Part shown: positions 1 to 7,750 of the stretch, in pieces
Layout: every line of letters begins with the position of its first letter
Position numbering within the stretch: position 1 is the stretch's first letter
Assembly (NCBI GenBank): GCA_964574815.1
Contig: CAZNPL010000048.1
Span: 1 to 44,801 of the forward strand
Length of the DNA stretch: 44,801 nt
Source: CAZNPL01 sp964574815
Lineage (GTDB): Bacteria > Planctomycetota > Phycisphaerae > UBA1845
Direction of reading: 5' to 3'
Notes under the pieces: model-generated
What the model saw: the letters and a program-made list of their open reading frames with translations, nothing else
What the model was told of the DNA's origin: nothing
Databases searched by the model: none
Made by a program: the position numbers and the translations under genes

Positions 1-187
1 TGAAGGCCTTTTCCAACGCGCCGAGCCAATCATCCTCGCTTAATTTGGGGCTAGAAGGCAGGCCCACCGTTCGCGAAAGGTAACGAGAGTCAATCGGTGC
101 CGGCCGAGCGACGCGTTCTTGCCCGCCGGACAAGCGTTTTCCGATATGAATTCTGCGTCCGCCGACCTCGTGGCGGCGCCCGGCCAT
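1..187 (-). CDS. Partial hypothetical protein, N-terminus only
   Basis: A reading frame opens at an ATG at 187 and stays open to the left edge, giving about 62 residues. It begins MAGRRHEVGGRRIHIGKR and ends near LSEDDWLGALEKAF. It would be divergent from alaS, with about 150 bp between the two starts. The Shine-Dalgarno is weak (only a GGTG just before the ATG). No family is recognised. The basic N-terminus and the acidic/hydrophobic stretch at the edge look protein-like, but the fragment is short and could be spurious. Confidence 0.35.
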   Translation of the reverse strand, partial: MAGRRHEVGGRRIHIGKRLSGGQERVARPAPIDSRYLSRTVGLPSSPKLSEDDWLGALEKAF

Positions 188-207
188 CACCGATCGTTGC
201 CGTGTAG

Positions 208-235
208 TTGCAATTGCTCCGCCGGCCCATATTAA
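208..235 (+). promoter_or_regulatory. Candidate sigma-70 promoter for alaS
   Basis: TTGCAA at 208-213 and TATTAA at 230-235 are separated by 16 nt, about 100 nt ahead of the alaS start. The spot is an AT-rich pocket in a GC-rich background. This is a match by eye only. Confidence 0.4.
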
Positions 236-335
236 TGGGTGTTCTCAGCCGCGGCGGGCGCGGCTGAACGGGGCGGCGTGACCGGCATTGTGGACAGGTA
301 TTCGAACGGGCGCGCTCTTAAAGAAACTGCTGACT

Positions 336-3300
336 ATGAAAACATCGCGCCGGATCAGAGAGGAGTTTCTGGATTTCTTCCGGGAGCGGGGGCACGAGAT
401 CGTGCCGTCGTCGCCGGTGGTCCCGCTGGACGACCCGACGTTGATGTTCGCGAACGCCGGCATGAACCAGTTCAAGGACGTGTTTCTCGGGACGGGTACG
501 CGGCCATACGTGCGGGCGGCGGACACGCAGAAGTGCATTCGTGCGGGAGGCAAGCACAACGACCTCGACGACGTCGGACAGGATACGTACCACCAGACGT
601 TCTTCGAGATGCTGGGGAACTGGTCGTTCGGAGACTACTTCAAGAAAGAGGCGATTCAGTGGGCGTGGGAGTTGCTGACGGGGGTTTGGGGCATCGAAAA
701 GGATCGGCTTCATGCGACTTACTTCGAGGGTGATCAGGACGACGGGCTGGAGCCGGACGAGGAAGCGAAGAAGCTGTGGCGTTCGGTGACCGACATCAAC
801 CCGGAGAATATCCACCCGGGCAGCAAGAAGGACAATTTCTGGGAGATGGGGGAGACGGGCCCTTGCGGCCCGTGCAGCGAGATTCACATCGATCTGACGC
901 CGGACAAGAGTGGTCGATCGCTGGTGAACGCCGGTGATCCTAACGTGATTGAGCTGTGGAACCTGGTGTTCATTCAGTTTAACCGCGGCGTGGATGGCGC
1001 GCTCACGCCGTTGCCGGCCAAGCACGTCGATACGGGGATGGGGTTCGAGCGGCTGTGCGCGGTGCTGAACGGAAGAAAGAGTAATTACGATACGGATGTG
1101 TTCGGGCCGTTGTTCGAGGCGATCCAAGAGCGCACCGGCGCGCCGGATTACAAGGGGACGCTTCCGGGTGATGAGAGAAGGGACGAAGCAAGGGACGGAG
1201 GGACGGAGGGACGAAGGGACGAAGGAAGGCACGGAGGCACGAAGGCACGAAGGCACGAAGGCGGCGACGAAGGACCGGCCGGTCAGGGGGACGGGGGGAT
1301 TGCGCTCGCGCAGGTTATGGTGGATGTTTCGTATCGGGTTATTGCCGATCATGTTCGGTGTTTGACGTTCGCGCTGGCGGATGGGGCGGTTCCTTCGAAT
1401 GAGGGGCGCGGTTATGTGCTTCGTCGGATTCTGCGGCGGGCGGTGCGGTGCGGGCGGCAGTACCTTGGTATGGAAGAGCCGTTTCTTTGCGATCTGGTCG
1501 ATCCGCTGGTGGCGCATATGTCCGATGTGTTTCCGGAATTGAAGGAGCGGCCGGAGCACGTGAAGGAGATCATCCGGGACGAGGAGGCGTCTTTTCTTGG
1601 TACCATTGACAGAGGCATCCGATTCTGGTGGCACGCTACGTTGCGTGCCGTTTGCCGTGTGTTGAAGCCGGAATGCAGCTTGTATCCTGTTGTCCGTGAA
1701 GGAGAAGGCCCGCATGCAGCGCCGGTTACGGCCCGAGACATAGAACGATCCGATTTGAGCGATTCGTTCCTGTTGATGGATCCCAACGTTGCTGGTATGC
1801 GTCGCCTTTCCTACGGAGAGCATACCTATACTGTAGTTAAGGACTACGTGTTCCGCCGTCCCACGCTATCGGGTGGCGATGCATTCAAGTTGCACGACAC
1901 TTATGGCTTTCCTATCGATCTGACCGAGCAAATGGCGCACGAACGTGGTCTTGATGTCGATATTGCCGAGTACGAGCGCCTGATGGAATCCGCGAGAGAG
2001 ACAGCGCGCCGGGGGCTTAAATCCGACGAAGAGGCCATCTTCTTCGGCATCCTTAAACGCGTGCGAGGAGAGACTACTTTCGTAGGTTACGATACGCTCT
2101 GCGTAGATTCTCCGATCAGTACCATACTTGTTGCTGACTCGAAGGGAGAGCCACAGGAGGTACGCTCACTATTTCCGGGCCAAGAGGCATGGCTCATCCT
2201 TTCCAAGACACCGTTCTATCCTGAGCAAGGCGGACAAGTTGGTGATGTGGGAGAGATCGTTGCCCATGATGGCAGTTGGGAATTCGAGGTCGATAATACG
2301 CTGAAGGTCGGGGAAACGATACTTCATCATGGTCACTGCGTCCGTGGACCGATTCAAATCGATCTTCCCTCGGCTGGGTTGACTGGCGGTGGATCTACTA
2401 CTGTCGCCAGGACAGCAGTCACGGAATCTCGACGCCGCGCGACCATGAAGAACCACAGTGCGACGCACATGCTGAACTGGGCGTTGCGGGAGGTGCTTGG
2501 CGAACACGTGCAGCAGAAGGGGTCGCTGGTCGATCCGGAAAAAACCCGGTTCGACTTTTCGCATAACAAGCCGCTGAGGCGAGAGGAGTTGGAGCGGGTC
2601 GAGTCGCTGGTTAACGAGCTGATCGGCAAGCAGTTGCCCGTGCACACGAAGGTGGCGGAGCAGGGGAAAGCGCGGGAGATCAATACCCTGCGGGCCGTGT
2701 TCGGCGAGAAGTATCCCGACGAGGTGCGGGTGGTGTCGATGGGGGCCAACATCGACGAGATGCTCGCGGAGCCGAAGGACCCGCAATGGATGGCGTACCC
2801 TGTAGAGTTTTGCGGCGGGACGCATCTGCGCAATACGGCGGAGGCCGAGAAGTTTGTGCTGATCGCCGAAGAGGCGGTGGCGAAGGGGATTCGGCGCGTG
2901 GTGGGGATTACCGGCGAGGCGGCGCGGGAGGCGGCCGCGCGGGGCGAGGCGCTGGCGGCGGAGATTGCCCGGACGAAGGAGGCCGGTCCGGAAGCGGTCG
3001 CGGCCAACGTGGGTGATCTGCAGCGCGAGGTGGATGAGTCGGTGATTCCGGTCGCCGTGGCGATACGGCTGCGGGGCGAGATCACCGCGCTTCAGAAAAT
3101 CGCCAAGCGGCACAGCAAGGAGCAGGCGGGCAAGGCGGCCGACGACGTTATGAGCGCGGCGCGTTCCCTGCTGGGCGAGGCGGACGTCGTCGGAGGCACG
3201 CACGTGATTGTGGGCGAGGTGCCGCAGGCGCCGGCCGACGCGCTTCGAACGGCGATTGACTGGTTCCGGCAGAAGACGGATTCTTCGGCGGCGCTGCTGG

Positions 3301-3521
3301 CCTGCCGGGAAGGTGACAAGGTGACGCTGGTAGCCGGGATGTCTCGCGACGCGGTGGAGAAGGGTCTGAAGGCGGGGGATCTCATTCGTGAGGCGGCGCC
3401 ATTGGTGGGCGGCAAGGGCGGCGGCCGGCCCGATCTGGCCCAGGGGGGCGGCGGGGACCCTAGCGGGATCCCGGCCGCTCTGGAGCGGGCCAGGAGCTGG
3501 CTGGGGGAGCGGTTGGGCTGA
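336..3521 (+). CDS. alaS: Alanyl-tRNA synthetase with two insertions
   Basis: Charges tRNA-Ala with alanine in the cytoplasm. It has the class II catalytic start (MKTSRRIREEFLDFFRERGH), then RVIADH near residue 334, the editing-domain HSATH zinc motif near 707-711, CGGTH near 826, and a C-terminal Gly-rich DHHA1 end (GGKGGGRPDLAQGGG). The ATG at 336 is chosen because homology begins there. The protein is 1061 aa against a family norm of about 875. The excess comes partly from a charged low-complexity insert of about 45 aa (residues ~280-320), encoded by a tandem repeat, just before RVIADH. Roughly 55-60 further residues lie between FLGTIDRGI and LSGGDAFKLHDTYGFP. DNA from about 1600 to 2440 is visibly less GC-rich (about 52% in sampled lines) than both flanks. 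All catalytic and zinc motifs I looked for are intact, so it is probably functional. Confidence 0.97.
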   Translation: MKTSRRIREEFLDFFRERGHEIVPSSPVVPLDDPTLMFANAGMNQFKDVFLGTGTRPYVRAADTQKCIRAGGKHNDLDDVGQDTYHQTFFEMLGNWSFGDYFKKEAIQWAWELLTGVWGIEKDRLHATYFEGDQDDGLEPDEEAKKLWRSVTDINPENIHPGSKKDNFWEMGETGPCGPCSEIHIDLTPDKSGRSLVNAGDPNVIELWNLVFIQFNRGVDGALTPLPAKHVDTGMGFERLCAVLNGRKSNYDTDVFGPLFEAIQERTGAPDYKGTLPGDERRDEARDGGTEGRRDEGRHGGTKARRHEGGDEGPAGQGDGGIALAQVMVDVSYRVIADHVRCLTFALADGAVPSNEGRGYVLRRILRRAVRCGRQYLGMEEPFLCDLVDPLVAHMSDVFPELKERPEHVKEIIRDEEASFLGTIDRGIRFWWHATLRAVCRVLKPECSLYPVVREGEGPHAAPVTARDIERSDLSDSFLLMDPNVAGMRRLSYGEHTYTVVKDYVFRRPTLSGGDAFKLHDTYGFPIDLTEQMAHERGLDVDIAEYERLMESARETARRGLKSDEEAIFFGILKRVRGETTFVGYDTLCVDSPISTILVADSKGEPQEVRSLFPGQEAWLILSKTPFYPEQGGQVGDVGEIVAHDGSWEFEVDNTLKVGETILHHGHCVRGPIQIDLPSAGLTGGGSTTVARTAVTESRRRATMKNHSATHMLNWALREVLGEHVQQKGSLVDPEKTRFDFSHNKPLRREELERVESLVNELIGKQLPVHTKVAEQGKAREINTLRAVFGEKYPDEVRVVSMGANIDEMLAEPKDPQWMAYPVEFCGGTHLRNTAEAEKFVLIAEEAVAKGIRRVVGITGEAAREAAARGEALAAEIARTKEAGPEAVAANVGDLQREVDESVIPVAVAIRLRGEITALQKIAKRHSKEQAGKAADDVMSAARSLLGEADVVGGTHVIVGEVPQAPADALRTAIDWFRQKTDSSAALLACREGDKVTLVAGMSRDAVEKGLKAGDLIREAAPLVGGKGGGRPDLAQGGGGDPSGIPAALERARSWLGERLG
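1177..1275. repeat. In-frame 8-bp minisatellite inside alaS
   Basis: Eleven tandem units of the form GRAGGSAC: most are 8 bp, three are 12 bp (each 8 plus 4), and the last is 7 bp. They encode an Arg/Glu/Gly/His-rich linker. On the opposite strand they read as FVPS/SCLRASVPS-type peptide. The same register (FVPVSLRPCPP) appears near 19015-19050, so this looks like a copy of a dispersed repeat rather than a local expansion. The total length kept the alaS frame. Confidence 0.85.
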
Positions 3522-3572
3522 TTTCGGCGAGGTGGGTGCAGCGTTGCGGGATCGGACGTTATGCTGGAATTG

Positions 3573-3595
3573 CACTGGCGGGCAAGCCGCCAGTG
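3573..3595. repeat. Palindromic REP-like element after alaS
   Basis: Perfect 9-bp arms CACTGGCGG and CCGCCAGTG surround a 5-nt loop, 52 nt after the alaS stop. No T-run follows, so it fits a dispersed extragenic palindrome at least as well as a terminator. It could still protect the 3' end of the alaS transcript. Confidence 0.6.
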
Positions 3596-3726
3596 GCACC
3601 CTGCAGCGTGGGACACGTAGGCGGGCGCAAAGTTGCCTTGGGGAGCGGTTGAGGTGAAGCATTGGGGCGACTATCCTTCGCTGGCTCGGGCTGTCAGTTC
3701 TCTTGAGAATGCTGAGGAGAGGAATC

Positions 3727-4020
3727 ATGAAACGCTTTTCGGGACGGACACGAACGGGGGTTCTGACGGCGATCGTCGGCGTTGCCTGCCTGGTCTGCTT
3801 CGGGTGTGCCAATAAGGCCGGGACGGGGGCGTTGCTTGGTGCGATCGGGGGTGCTGCGGCCGGGCAGGCCATCGGACGGGACGCCGAGGGCACGCTGATC
3901 GGAACGGCCATCGGGGCGGGGGCCGGCTACATCGTCGGTAATGAGATGGACAAACAAGAGCCCAAGAACGATCGGTTTCCGGAAGAGGAATACGACTATC
4001 CGCCGGAGGGTTATCGGTAG
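3727..4020 (+). CDS. Small glycine-zipper lipoprotein
   Basis: A 97-aa exported protein. The hydrophobic signal ends in a lipobox (LVCFGC, Cys27), predicting diacylglyceryl modification and membrane anchoring. Residues ~30-75 form a glycine zipper (GALLGAIGGAAAGQAIG and GTAIGAGAGYIVG), as in the Rick_17kDa/SlyB-like and YMGG families that insert into or pack against membranes. An acidic Tyr/Pro tail follows. The ATG at 3727 is preferred to the in-frame upstream ATG because GAGGAGAGG lies just before it. It is probably monocistronic, flanked by palindromic elements on both sides. The exact role is unknown; an envelope structural role is inferred. Confidence 0.8.
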   Translation: MKRFSGRTRTGVLTAIVGVACLVCFGCANKAGTGALLGAIGGAAAGQAIGRDAEGTLIGTAIGAGAGYIVGNEMDKQEPKNDRFPEEEYDYPPEGYR

Positions 4021-4078
4021 GCGAGGACTGTACTACGGTCGGCGACGCGGGCGTGGCGGACGACATGCCCGAGCCAAG

Positions 4079-4102
4079 CATGCCCACGCAAGCGTGGGCA
4101 TG
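4079..4102. repeat. Palindromic REP-like element
   Basis: Perfect 11-bp arms CATGCCCACGC and GCGTGGGCATG surround a 2-nt AA centre, between two convergent genes. I associate this palindrome from memory with dispersed repeats of planctomycete genomes; there is no second copy in this window. It could act as a bidirectional terminator, although no T-tract is present. Confidence 0.6.
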
Positions 4103-4160
4103 GCACTTCAGAGCTTCTGGAAGCGGGACCCACGTCGTGCGGGACAGGGCCGATTGCAAC

Positions 4161-5585
4161 TCAGCGCGAGGTCATGCGTTGACCGGCGGCGGGTAGTGCG
4201 AAGTCGATCTTCTTGCCGCTGCTGAGTGTGAGTTGAACGGCGTCGGTGGCCCGATCGCGCGCCCGGCTGAAATCATCCAGGTTGCGGATGGGGTGGTCGT
4301 TGACCGACGAGATGATGTGAGCGCGGCGAAGTCCGTGCAGGGCGGCATCGGAGGCGGGGGCGACCTCGAGAACCAGAACGCCGCGGGCGTCGGCGTCCAG
4401 TTTCAATTCTGACCGGAGCGCGGGGGACAAGTTGGCGCACAGGGCCCCGCGCCAATTCTCCGATTCGATTTCCTTGCCGGAGGCCAGCTCAACCGAGATG
4501 CTTGGTCCGATGGGTCGCTCGCCCAGCGTGACGGTCGACACCAGTTCGTGGTCTTTTCTGACGACGCGTGTTTTCACATCGGCGCCGACGGGGGTGGATC
4601 CCACCACGCGGACCAAGTGGTCGTAATCGCGGATGGGGACGCCGTCGAGTTCGATCACGATGTCGCCGTCGCGGAGACCCGCCCTGGATGCCGGGCCTTC
4701 GAGCACTTCGCCCAGTCGCGCGCCGGTGACTTTAACGCCGCCAACGTCTCGCAGCTTGCTGGGCGGCTGTTTATCGACCCGGACGCCGAGGTAGCCGTAT
4801 CGGACCTCCTCGCCTCGTTCGAGGTGGCTGATGATCTTCAGGACGCGCTCGCTCATGGGCACAGCAAACCCGACGCCCTCGGTCACGCCGGTGCGCGTTT
4901 CGATGGCCGTCACGACGCCGATGACTTCGCCGTCGATGTTGAACAGTGGGCCGCCGCTGTTGCCGGGGTTGATGGCCGCAGAGGTTTCAATGAGGTTGCC
5001 GTAGTAGCGCGTATCGGTGACGTCGAGGAGGTCGGTGAGGTTGCGGCCGAAGGAGCTGACGTTGCCGACGCTGAACGAAGCACTACCGGTGAAGTTCGCC
5101 AGTCCAAAGGGGTTGCCGACGGCGAAGGTCCAGTGTCCGATGCAGACGTCTTCGAGCCGGCCGAAGCGGGCGGCCCTGAGGTGTTCGGCGTCGATTCGCA
5201 GGACGGCGAGATCGCTGCGGATGTCGGTCTGGATGATTGCCGCGTCGTGTTCGGCGCCGTCGTGCATCATGACGATGATGTGGGTGGCGTCTTCGACGAC
5301 ATGGTTGTTGGTGAGGATGAAGCCGTTGGATCGGAAGATGACGCCGCTGCCCTGGCTGAGGGACTTGAGGAATCCGCGATCACCGAGTCCTTCGCTACCG
5401 ACGTAGGTGCGGATCGCGACGACACTGGGAAGCACCTCGTCTGCGATGTTGGCGAAGCTTTGCTGGAGCGTTTTCAGGTCGGAGCGGCTGAGTTTGGGGT
5501 TGTCGAGGGCGAACGTGAACCTTGCCCCGAGCAACATGGTCCCGAGGATAACGGCCCGGATGCAACGACGTTTGAATTCGCTCAT
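4161..5585 (-). CDS. htrA: HtrA/Deg-family periplasmic serine protease
   Basis: A 474-aa envelope protease for protein quality control. The N-terminal hydrophobic segment (residues ~9-26) is a signal peptide or anchor. The trypsin-like domain has the triad His95 (TNNHVV), Asp125 (RSDLAV) and Ser210 (NPGNSGGP). Two PDZ domains follow: one with YGYLGVRV and GLRDGDIVIELDG (~265-355), and a degenerate one at the C-terminus (~375-465). The start at 5585 is chosen over an ATG two codons upstream because GGGGAGAG gives correct spacing only to it. It is divergent from mutS2 with about 230 bp between starts. The nearest experimental relatives are DegP/DegQ; the two-PDZ layout fits these, but oligomer state cannot be inferred. 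Confidence 0.92.
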   Translation of the reverse strand: MSEFKRRCIRAVILGTMLLGARFTFALDNPKLSRSDLKTLQQSFANIADEVLPSVVAIRTYVGSEGLGDRGFLKSLSQGSGVIFRSNGFILTNNHVVEDATHIIVMMHDGAEHDAAIIQTDIRSDLAVLRIDAEHLRAARFGRLEDVCIGHWTFAVGNPFGLANFTGSASFSVGNVSSFGRNLTDLLDVTDTRYYGNLIETSAAINPGNSGGPLFNIDGEVIGVVTAIETRTGVTEGVGFAVPMSERVLKIISHLERGEEVRYGYLGVRVDKQPPSKLRDVGGVKVTGARLGEVLEGPASRAGLRDGDIVIELDGVPIRDYDHLVRVVGSTPVGADVKTRVVRKDHELVSTVTLGERPIGPSISVELASGKEIESENWRGALCANLSPALRSELKLDADARGVLVLEVAPASDAALHGLRRAHIISSVNDHPIRNLDDFSRARDRATDAVQLTLSSGKKIDFALPAAGQRMTSR

Positions 5586-5656
5586 GTACATCTCTCCCCA
5601 CCTTCCCGAAAACGCCCGCCTGATGCGGTTGGGCGGCTCGACGGCCCGAGCACCTG

Positions 5657-5662
5657 ATTATA
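5657..5662 (-). promoter_or_regulatory. Candidate -10 box for the HtrA gene
   Basis: A perfect TATAAT on the minus strand about 70 nt upstream of the protease start. No convincing -35 hexamer is seen at 16-18 nt, so it may depend on an activator or an alternative sigma factor. Confidence 0.35.
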
Positions 5663-5728
5663 GCCGGGGCGAAGGCGGCGCGCCGGGAGAAAATGTGTGG
5701 AGTTGGCTGGAGGGCGCACGAACCGGTG

Positions 5729-5734
5729 TACAAT
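5729..5734 (+). promoter_or_regulatory. Candidate -10 box for mutS2
   Basis: TACAAT about 86 nt upstream of the mutS2 start, in the divergent region shared with the HtrA gene. A possible TTGGCT lies too far upstream (about 20 nt spacer), so the assignment is weak. Confidence 0.3.
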
Positions 5735-5819
5735 GTAAGTGCTTTGGGGAGTGGAGCGTAAAAATAGGTAAGGAGGAAGAAGCGACCGGAGGTGTTGCTA
5801 CCGGACGTCGCGAGGTCTG

Positions 5820-7733
5820 ATGGATTCAATCGTTCTGGAGAAACTGCAGTTTGACGCCGTCCGGGAGTTGCTGGCGGCGCGGTGCCGGTGTCACGTTGGA
5901 CGCGAACTGGCCCTTCGTATCAGTCCCAGCGGGTCGCCCACGATGGTAAATCGCTGGCTGTCGCAGGTCCGGGAAATGAAGACGTCGCAGGAGGCCGTGG
6001 GCCTGCCGCCGCTGGGGGGCGTGCGAGATGTTCGCGAGGCGGTGGCGCAGTCGGGCCGGCCGGCGGGTCTGGAACCGGAGGCGCTGGCGGACGTGGCGTC
6101 GACGCTGGAGGCGTCCGGGCTGGTCACCCAGTGGGGGTCGCAGTTGCCCGAGGAGGTGGAGCTAGTGCGGCGGCTGGTGGACCGCGTGGGCGACTTTACC
6201 CCGATAGCGCGGCGGATTCAGGACGCGATCGACGGACGCGGGAACGTGCGGGACCTGGGCAGTCCGAGGCTGGCGTCGATCCGGGGTACGATCGCGAAGG
6301 CCCGCGATCAGATCGACATCGTATTGAAGCGTCTGCTGCGGCAGCCTTCGGTGACACGGTGTCTGCAATACGCCGGGGCGACGTTTCACAACGATCGCCG
6401 GGTGCTGCCGCTGAAGTCGGAGCATCGCGGGCGGGTCGACGGGATCGTGCATCGCAGCAGCGATTCGGGTGCGACGTTGTTCGTCGAGCCGAGCGAGGCG
6501 GTCGAGCTGAACAACTCCATCGTGCAGCTCGGGCTGGAGGAGCACAAGGAGATCACGCGGATCCTGGGTGAGTTGTCGCGTCTGGTGCACATGAACGCCG
6601 AGGCGATTCTCAAGAGCATCGAGGCCGTGGCGGTGCTGGACGTGTTGAGCGCGAAGGTGCGGTACGCCGCGGACTACCGAGCGTGCATTCCCGAGATCAG
6701 CGACGATCGGACGCTCGAGCTCGTCGATGCGCGGCACCCTGTGCTGGAGAAGCTTTTCGAGGACGAGGCGGCCGCCGGGAAGCCGACGCGTGAGGTCGTG
6801 CCAATCAGCGTGCGATTGGGGGATGACTTCGATCTGCTGGTCATCACGGGGCCGAACACGGGCGGGAAGACGGTGGCGCTCAAGACGGTGGGCCTGTTGG
6901 CGCTGATGGCGCAGGCGGGCATCCCGATTCCGGCGGCGCCGGGGTCGAAGGCGCCGGTGTACAAGAACGTTTTTGTGGACATCGGCGACGAGCAGTCCAT
7001 CGAACAATCGTTGAGCACTTTCAGTTCGCACATGTCGACTGTGCTCGATATTTTGAAGCAAGCGGGGCGGCGCAGCCTGGTGTTGATCGACGAGTTGGGG
7101 GCGGGCACGGACCCGGACGAGGGGGCGGCGATCGGCCGGGCCGTAATGGAGGAGCTGCTCCGGCTCGGCGTAAGCGGCGTGGTCACGACGCATCTTTCGG
7201 TGCTCAAGGCGGTGGCTTTCACCGAGACGCGGGTGGACAACGCTTCAGTGGAGTTCGACGTCGAGACGCTGGAGCCGCTTTATCACGTGCGCATCGGGGA
7301 ACCGGGCAACAGCAACGCTTTGATCATCGCGGAGCGTCTGGGGATGAGCGTTTCTCTGGTTCGTCGGGCTGAATCGCATCTGAGCGATCGACAGCAGGAG
7401 TTATCAAAGGCGATTGAGGGGACGCTGGCTTCGCGGCGCCGGGCCGAACGGGCCCGGGCGGACGCGCGGCAGGCGGAGCTGGAGGCCGAGCGGCGGCGCG
7501 AGGAGCTCGAGCGGCAGACTCAGGCGCTGGACGAGGCCCGCCAGGAGCACGATCGCTGGGTGGCGTGGATCAACACGCTTTCCTCCGGTGATGAGGTGTA
7601 CGTGCGTTCGTTCGACCGCGTGGGCAAGGTGGTCCGGATGCAGTTGCATCAGCAGACGGCGGTGGTGTCGGCCGGGGCTCTGGATTTCGAAGTCGCGCTT
7701 CGGGAGCTTGCCCCGCCGGAGACGGCCGCCTGA
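5820..7733 (+). CDS. mutS2: MutS2-type ATPase lacking the Smr domain
   Basis: A 637-aa MutS-family ATPase of the MutS2 branch, which acts on branched or recombination DNA (and on collided ribosomes in some bacteria) rather than in classical mismatch repair. The MutS core and lever helices come first, then Walker A GPNTGGKT (residues 344-351), the DELGAGTDPDEGAA Walker B/signature (~424), and the STFSSHMS loop. A long charged coiled coil (~525-580) and a small beta domain (GDEVYVRSFDRVGKVVRM) follow. Canonical MutS2 is about 780 aa and ends in an Smr endonuclease domain; here the protein stops right after the beta domain. No Smr sequence follows before the convergent gene 15 bp away. The mismatch-binding N-domain of MutS is also absent, as expected for MutS2. 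Confidence 0.93.
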   Translation: MDSIVLEKLQFDAVRELLAARCRCHVGRELALRISPSGSPTMVNRWLSQVREMKTSQEAVGLPPLGGVRDVREAVAQSGRPAGLEPEALADVASTLEASGLVTQWGSQLPEEVELVRRLVDRVGDFTPIARRIQDAIDGRGNVRDLGSPRLASIRGTIAKARDQIDIVLKRLLRQPSVTRCLQYAGATFHNDRRVLPLKSEHRGRVDGIVHRSSDSGATLFVEPSEAVELNNSIVQLGLEEHKEITRILGELSRLVHMNAEAILKSIEAVAVLDVLSAKVRYAADYRACIPEISDDRTLELVDARHPVLEKLFEDEAAAGKPTREVVPISVRLGDDFDLLVITGPNTGGKTVALKTVGLLALMAQAGIPIPAAPGSKAPVYKNVFVDIGDEQSIEQSLSTFSSHMSTVLDILKQAGRRSLVLIDELGAGTDPDEGAAIGRAVMEELLRLGVSGVVTTHLSVLKAVAFTETRVDNASVEFDVETLEPLYHVRIGEPGNSNALIIAERLGMSVSLVRRAESHLSDRQQELSKAIEGTLASRRRAERARADARQAELEAERRREELERQTQALDEARQEHDRWVAWINTLSSGDEVYVRSFDRVGKVVRMQLHQQTAVVSAGALDFEVALRELAPPETAA

Positions 7734-7750
7734 CTGTCGGCGGCGCCGTC
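7721..7750. terminator. Shared hairpin spanning two convergent stop codons
   Basis: Arms GACGGC+CGCC and GGCG+GCCGTC (10 bp with a 2-nt bulge) surround an 8-nt loop that contains the mutS2 stop. The hairpin overlaps the last codon of the opposing gene. No T-tract is present, so intrinsic termination is uncertain; convergent-gene insulation is inferred. Confidence 0.4.

Noticed and set aside
2169..3911. 580-aa open frame antisense to alaS and the lipoprotein
   Set aside because: His/Arg/Pro/Leu-rich shadow of a GC-rich gene; no motifs, and alaS on the other strand is certain.
4548..5657. 369-aa open frame opposite the HtrA gene
   Set aside because: Asp/Ala/Val-rich mirror of the protease; no signal, domain or ribosome-binding site.
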